A DNA stretch of 5,542 bases, from positions 1 to 5,542 of the forward strand of contig QNFN01000147.1 of NCBI GenBank assembly GCA_003645555.1, read 5' to 3'. The position numbers and the translations under genes were made by a program. The notes below the pieces were generated by a model. It saw only the letters and a program-made list of their open reading frames with translations. It was not told the origin of the DNA and searched no databases. The DNA comes from Gammaproteobacteria bacterium. GTDB lineage: Bacteria; Pseudomonadota; Gammaproteobacteria; QNFN01. Below are positions 1-2,673 of the stretch, one piece after another; the stretch's first letter is position 1, and every line of letters starts with the position of its first letter.

Positions 1-588
1 GAAGAAGCCGCCGGCGTAGCTCCCCTTGGTCAGTTTCTTCGGCACCTGGATCTTGCCCGAGTGCGATTTGTTCTTGCCGAAGTAGTGCTCGACCATGGTC
101 AGGAATTCGGCCATGGTCTGCAGGCTGGTGACCCAGCTGTTGACACGCTTCTGCAACAGGAACGGCGACGCCTCGGGAAAACCGTCGTGGGCGATAACGT
201 TCGGCACCTTGTCCGGCTCGAAGCCGAGGGCGCGGTAGAGTTCCTTGGTCAGGTAGGAGCCGCCGTTGCGCGGCACGCCGATGATGTTGATGAAGTGAAA
301 GCGGAACTGGATGTCGCGGATCTTGTCGACGTCGCCCGACAACAACGCCAGGAACAGCTCGTAGGCGCGGCCTACGAAGCGCTTGCCGACATCGGACTCC
401 ATCACCTTGGCGGCATTCTCCTTGGCCTTCTTCAGCACCTCGGCCTGCTGGTTGCTGAGGTTTTCACTGAGTTGGTCGTGCCACTCCGAGGTGGCGAACT
501 CGCCACCGCTGATAACGGTCGCAACGTAATCGACGAATACCGGTGAGATCGGGAATTCGTTATCGGTGATGGTGATCGAAACACCCAT
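1..588 (-). CDS. Putative P-loop sulfotransferase-like protein, N-terminal 196 residues (3' end off the window)
   Basis: A frame without stops runs from the ATG at 588-586 to the left window edge, giving 196 residues; the C-terminus is missing. The start is supported by an AGGAGG Shine-Dalgarno site nine bases upstream; the nearby ATG at about 613-611 is out of frame. Residues 1-98 are mostly polar and helical-looking. Residues 99-122 then form a hydrophobic strand, a glycine loop (IIGVPRNGGSY) and a helix (LTKELYRALG). This strand-loop-helix matches the 5'-phosphosulfate loop of PAPS-dependent sulfotransferases, usually G-x-P-R-S-G-T/S. If so, the enzyme transfers sulfate from PAPS to a hydroxyl group; the acceptor cannot be read here. 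The 3'-phosphate-binding Arg/Ser region would lie beyond the window, so the family call rests on one motif. No signal peptide is seen, so it is probably cytoplasmic. Another P-loop nucleotide-binding enzyme is the main alternative. It is last of the visible genes, 58 nt after sapC. Confidence 0.6.
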   Translation of the reverse strand, partial: MGVSITITDNEFPISPVFVDYVATVISGGEFATSEWHDQLSENLSNQQAEVLKKAKENAAKVMESDVGKRFVGRAYELFLALLSGDVDKIRDIQFRFHFINIIGVPRNGGSYLTKELYRALGFEPDKVPNVIAHDGFPEASPFLLQKRVNSWVTSLQTMAEFLTMVEHYFGKNKSHSGKIQVPKKLTKGSYAGGFF

Positions 589-597
589 GCGGTGCGG

Positions 598-603
598 CCT
601 CCT
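598..603 (-). promoter_or_regulatory. Shine-Dalgarno site of the sulfotransferase-like gene
   Basis: The minus strand reads AGGAGG, the full consensus, with a 9-nt spacer to the ATG at 588. It fixes the start of the left-hand gene and indicates that this gene is translated independently of sapC. Confidence 0.75.
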
Positions 604-618
604 GGTTCGGCATGTGAT

Positions 619-633
619 GGCGGGATGACCGCC
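619..633 (-). other. Small inverted repeat between sapC and the sulfotransferase-like gene
   Basis: GGCGG and CCGCC form a perfect 5-bp GC stem around a 5-nt loop inside the 58-nt gap. There is no T-tract on either side, so it is not a convincing intrinsic terminator. It would fold in the leader upstream of the AGGAGG site. A 7-bp direct repeat (GGTTCGG on the plus strand, 604-610 and 635-641) brackets it. It may be chance in GC-rich sequence. Confidence 0.3.
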
Positions 634-645
634 CGGTTCGGATTG

Positions 646-651
646 ATTATA
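646..651 (-). promoter_or_regulatory. Candidate -10 box overlapping the sapC stop codon
   Basis: The minus strand reads TATAAT, a perfect sigma-70 -10 hexamer, with a TG dinucleotide slightly upstream (TGCGTATAAT, one base from the ideal extended -10 spacing). No recognisable -35 hexamer is found 16-18 bases upstream (bases there are CCCGCG-like). It sits about 60 bp before the sulfotransferase-like start and could drive that gene separately. The TAA of the hexamer is also the sapC stop, so the match may be coincidental. Confidence 0.25.
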
Positions 652-1393
652 CGCAGCGCTCGGTGAAGCGCGGGAAGTGGTTCAGCGAGATCAGGTGGGC
701 GTGGATGCGGGCCAGCGTGCCATCGACTAGCCAGGCGCCCGCGGTCTCGGCATCGAGTGTCTTGAGCTTCTCCTCGGAAACGCGCTGCAGGCCGGTCAGG
801 GTGAACTTGCGACCGTCATTGAGACGGATGTGGGCATCGAACGGTTCGAGCAGATCGTGATCCACGAGGCGAGCGCAGAAGCGTTCCGAAATCTCCAGCG
901 CACCCTCGAACTGGTCGATCAGCGTCTTCTGCTGCTCCCAGGCCGAAGTTGGCTCACCCGACTCGTCGAACAGCGGCGTATCGGATGCGGTCAACCCGGC
1001 CCGGTCGACACCGATCAGGCGCTGCCCGGACACCGCGCCGCCGGAGACCCGCACCACGCAGAAAGGATAGCGACGCGCCACGGCCGGAACGTAGGCGCCT
1101 GACTCCCAGAGACCGTCCTTGCCGACAAAGAGATTCTCTCCTTCGTTGAGACCGAGGACCGCGACTGGCACCAGTTGCTCCTGTCCTGCCGGTTGCAGCA
1201 GGCCGATCGGGTAGCAGATCGCGGCACGAAAGAACTCGCTGTCGGTCAGCATCAGCAGATGCTTGTCACGCCCGAAACCCTGGCGCCGCTCCGGATCGAC
1301 ACCGAGTCCCGCATGGTGCTGGGGACTCAGCGCGACAACTTTCCCATAGCCTGGCGGGGCCGGGAGTTCGACTTCCTGGTCGCTCAACGGCAC
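647..1393 (-). CDS. SapC family protein
   Basis: This encodes 248 residues, the usual length of SapC family proteins (Pfam SapC, named after a Campylobacter fetus surface-layer locus; unrelated to the SapC permease of peptide transporters). Family-like features are the N-terminal YGKVVALSPQHH (residues 16-27), FFRAAICYPIGL (54-65), the block LGLNEGENLFVGKDGLW (80-96) followed by YVPAVARRYPF (101-111), LFDESGEPT (141-149), and a C-terminal helix rich in His and Leu (LARIHAHLISLNHF, 227-240). No signal peptide or membrane segment is seen, so it is probably cytoplasmic. Its biochemical function is not established. The start is a GTG at 1393-1391, one base after the TGA of the FecR gene (TGA-G-GTG), with no good Shine-Dalgarno site, so translation is probably coupled to fecR. 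In many proteobacteria SapC genes lie next to surface proteins or modifying enzymes, which fits this context. The family call is solid; the role is inferred. Confidence 0.85.
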   Translation of the reverse strand: MPLSDQEVELPAPPGYGKVVALSPQHHAGLGVDPERRQGFGRDKHLLMLTDSEFFRAAICYPIGLLQPAGQEQLVPVAVLGLNEGENLFVGKDGLWESGAYVPAVARRYPFCVVRVSGGAVSGQRLIGVDRAGLTASDTPLFDESGEPTSAWEQQKTLIDQFEGALEISERFCARLVDHDLLEPFDAHIRLNDGRKFTLTGLQRVSEEKLKTLDAETAGAWLVDGTLARIHAHLISLNHFPRFTERCV

Positions 1394-1394
1394 C

Positions 1395-2363
1395 TCAGAT
1401 CGGGCACTCTAGGATCACCACCTGCTGTGCACGCAGTGGGATGTTGAAGAAACCGGTTTCCGGGTTGCTCGCCAATTGTTCGCCCTGGCCCTCGGTGCCG
1501 TCGGTGACGGTGGTGCCATCACCAGTGGTCCCGCCACTGCCTGGGGTGCCACCGCCTGGGGTGCCACCGTCACCGCCCGTTCCTGCTGCCGCGGCGGCCG
1601 CGGCGCCCTTTTCGGCCGTGCCACCCTCTTCGGCTGTCTGCTCACCTTCTTCTGTGGGCGTACCACCCTGGTCGGTGCCGAGTCCCTCGTATTCGGCATC
1701 GTCAGACGGGTCCGGCATCGGATCGCCGGTCAGGATCGTCGGTGGTTTGGGTAGACGGATGGTGATGCCAGCAGGGTTGGTGAACCCGTACTGGCCCGGT
1801 TTGAATCCCTCACCATTAATCACGGTCTCGCCCTCGAAAGTGCCGTTATAGAGGCCGTTTTTCGGAGGCGTGATGCCCTGCTTGGCCAGGTCACCGCAAT
1901 CGCCCTTGCAATAACGTGCCTCGTGGTCGGTGCCGCGTATACCGATGGTCGTGACCGGAGTCTTGACCGAATAAGCCGCCTTGTTGTCACGACCTATGGC
2001 GCCGGTCACGGCGCGGAAACCGCCAGCGACGAGGTTGAATCGACTGGTGTCCTTCTTGCCGTCCTCCTTGAATACGTACTCGGAGATCGCGAACCGGGTC
2101 GTGGCTCGCAGGTGGAGCGACCCGCCGTCGCTGAAACGGATGCGGACGAAGCTGTCGGCTCCGGTGATGACGGTGTCACCTTGGAACAGGACCCCGCCAC
2201 GCTTCAGCGCCCGAGTCTGGCCATCTGCCGCCGCGCCCGACACTTCACCTCGGGTTGAGAGCACCTTGCCCGCTTCTGTTGCTGCGAGTGCCAGCACCGG
2301 AAGCCACAACAGGATCAGCAGCAGGAATGCTGCCCAGTTTTTCCATTGTGTCTGTCGGATCAT
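1395..2363 (-). CDS. Exported FecR-domain protein with Gly/Thr/Ala-rich C-terminal tail
   Basis: This 322-residue protein starts at ATG 2363-2361 behind a good Shine-Dalgarno site. Residues 1-27 are a classical signal peptide: Arg/Lys near the start, a core of AAFLLLILLWLPVLA, and a cut after ALA27. Residues about 33-148 form a FecR domain, seen in GEVSG, GGVLFQGDTVITGADSFVRIRFSDGG and the closing SVKTPVTTIGIRGTD. Canonical FecR is an inner-membrane anti-sigma regulator with a cytoplasmic N-terminus. This protein lacks that N-terminal region and is simply exported, so it is better seen as an envelope accessory protein than as a sigma regulator. A close cysteine pair (C152, C156) follows the domain. 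Residues 214-298 are low complexity (acidic, Gly-Thr-Pro, seven alanines), then comes a hydrophobic end, FFNIPLRAQQVVILECPI, with Cys320. FecR-domain proteins of this type are often found beside large FHA-like adhesins, as here. They may help assembly or surface retention, which is inference. Confidence 0.88.
   Translation of the reverse strand: MIRQTQWKNWAAFLLLILLWLPVLALAATEAGKVLSTRGEVSGAAADGQTRALKRGGVLFQGDTVITGADSFVRIRFSDGGSLHLRATTRFAISEYVFKEDGKKDTSRFNLVAGGFRAVTGAIGRDNKAAYSVKTPVTTIGIRGTDHEARYCKGDCGDLAKQGITPPKNGLYNGTFEGETVINGEGFKPGQYGFTNPAGITIRLPKPPTILTGDPMPDPSDDAEYEGLGTDQGGTPTEEGEQTAEEGGTAEKGAAAAAAAGTGGDGGTPGGGTPGSGGTTGDGTTVTDGTEGQGEQLASNPETGFFNIPLRAQQVVILECPI
1540..1569 (-). repeat. 15-bp tandem repeat, two exact copies, within the FecR-protein tail
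   Basis: The plus-strand unit cctggggtgccaccg occurs twice in direct succession (1540-1554 and 1555-1569). On the coding strand it gives two copies of Gly-Gly-Thr-Pro-Gly in the flexible tail. The unit is a multiple of three, so slippage would change tail length without breaking the frame. Confidence 0.85.
2283..2363 (-). other. Signal-peptide-coding segment of the FecR-domain protein
   Basis: It encodes residues 1-27: basic residues (R3, K8), an uninterrupted hydrophobic stretch from residue 11 to 27, and the small-residue signature A-L-A before the predicted cut between A27 and A28. No lipobox cysteine is present, so signal peptidase I processing is expected. Confidence 0.75.
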
Positions 2364-2368
2364 CTGTT

Positions 2369-2375
2369 CTCTCCC
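2369..2375 (-). promoter_or_regulatory. Shine-Dalgarno site of the FecR-domain gene
   Basis: The minus strand reads GGGAGAG, with its GGAG core 7 nt from the ATG at 2363. It starts one base after the TAA stop of the adhesin gene (2379-2377), so the whole 13-nt gap serves as ribosome binding site. This supports one transcript and leaves no room for a terminator or promoter between the genes. Confidence 0.8.
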
Positions 2376-2376
2376 G

Positions 2377-2673
2377 TTACTGGCAGGTTAGCACTGCGCC
2401 ATTGACTTCGACCTGGCCGTCAACCAGCGGTTGGCTCTCAAGTGCCGCGATCATGTCGACCGGTACATCGGGTATCGGCTCGACCTCGGAATCTTCTTCG
2501 GATGACGTGCTGGCCTCGACTTGTTCCTCGGGCGGGACGTTCGCTTCCACGGTCTCCTGCGGGACCGATGTAGCTGAAGTCTCGGTTGGTGTCGTCGAGG
2601 TCGTCTGTTGCACGAAAGTATTGACTACACCGGTGTTGACCGGGGGTAGAGGCTCAGTCGTAGGTGTAGGTGC
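2377..2673 (-). other. Thr/Ser/Pro/Glu-rich acidic C-terminal tail of the adhesin
   Basis: About 98 residues after the proline run are low in hydrophobic residues. They comprise a Thr/Ser-rich stretch (QQTTSTTPTETSATS), a strongly acidic stretch (PPEEQVEASTSSEEDSEVE) and a short ordered-looking end, VDGQVEVNGAVLTCQ. This looks like a flexible stalk or wall-spanning linker followed by a short terminal anchor. The composition would also suit O-glycosylation. Confidence 0.65.

Noticed and set aside
61..546. Plus-strand open frame of 161 codons
   Set aside because: It is antisense to the minus-strand frame that has a full Shine-Dalgarno site, a P-loop and 196 uninterrupted codons. Its own product has no recognisable domain.
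619..633. Intrinsic terminator after sapC
   Set aside because: The stem has only 5 bp and no T-tract follows on the minus strand.
647..1393. SapC as the permease of the Sap antimicrobial-peptide transporter
   Set aside because: The protein has no transmembrane segments and carries the motifs of the separate SapC surface-layer-named family.
1441..1851. Plus-strand open frame rich in Pro, Val and Ser
   Set aside because: It is a mirror of the Gly/Thr/Pro-rich tail of the FecR protein; its composition comes entirely from the repetitive coding strand opposite.
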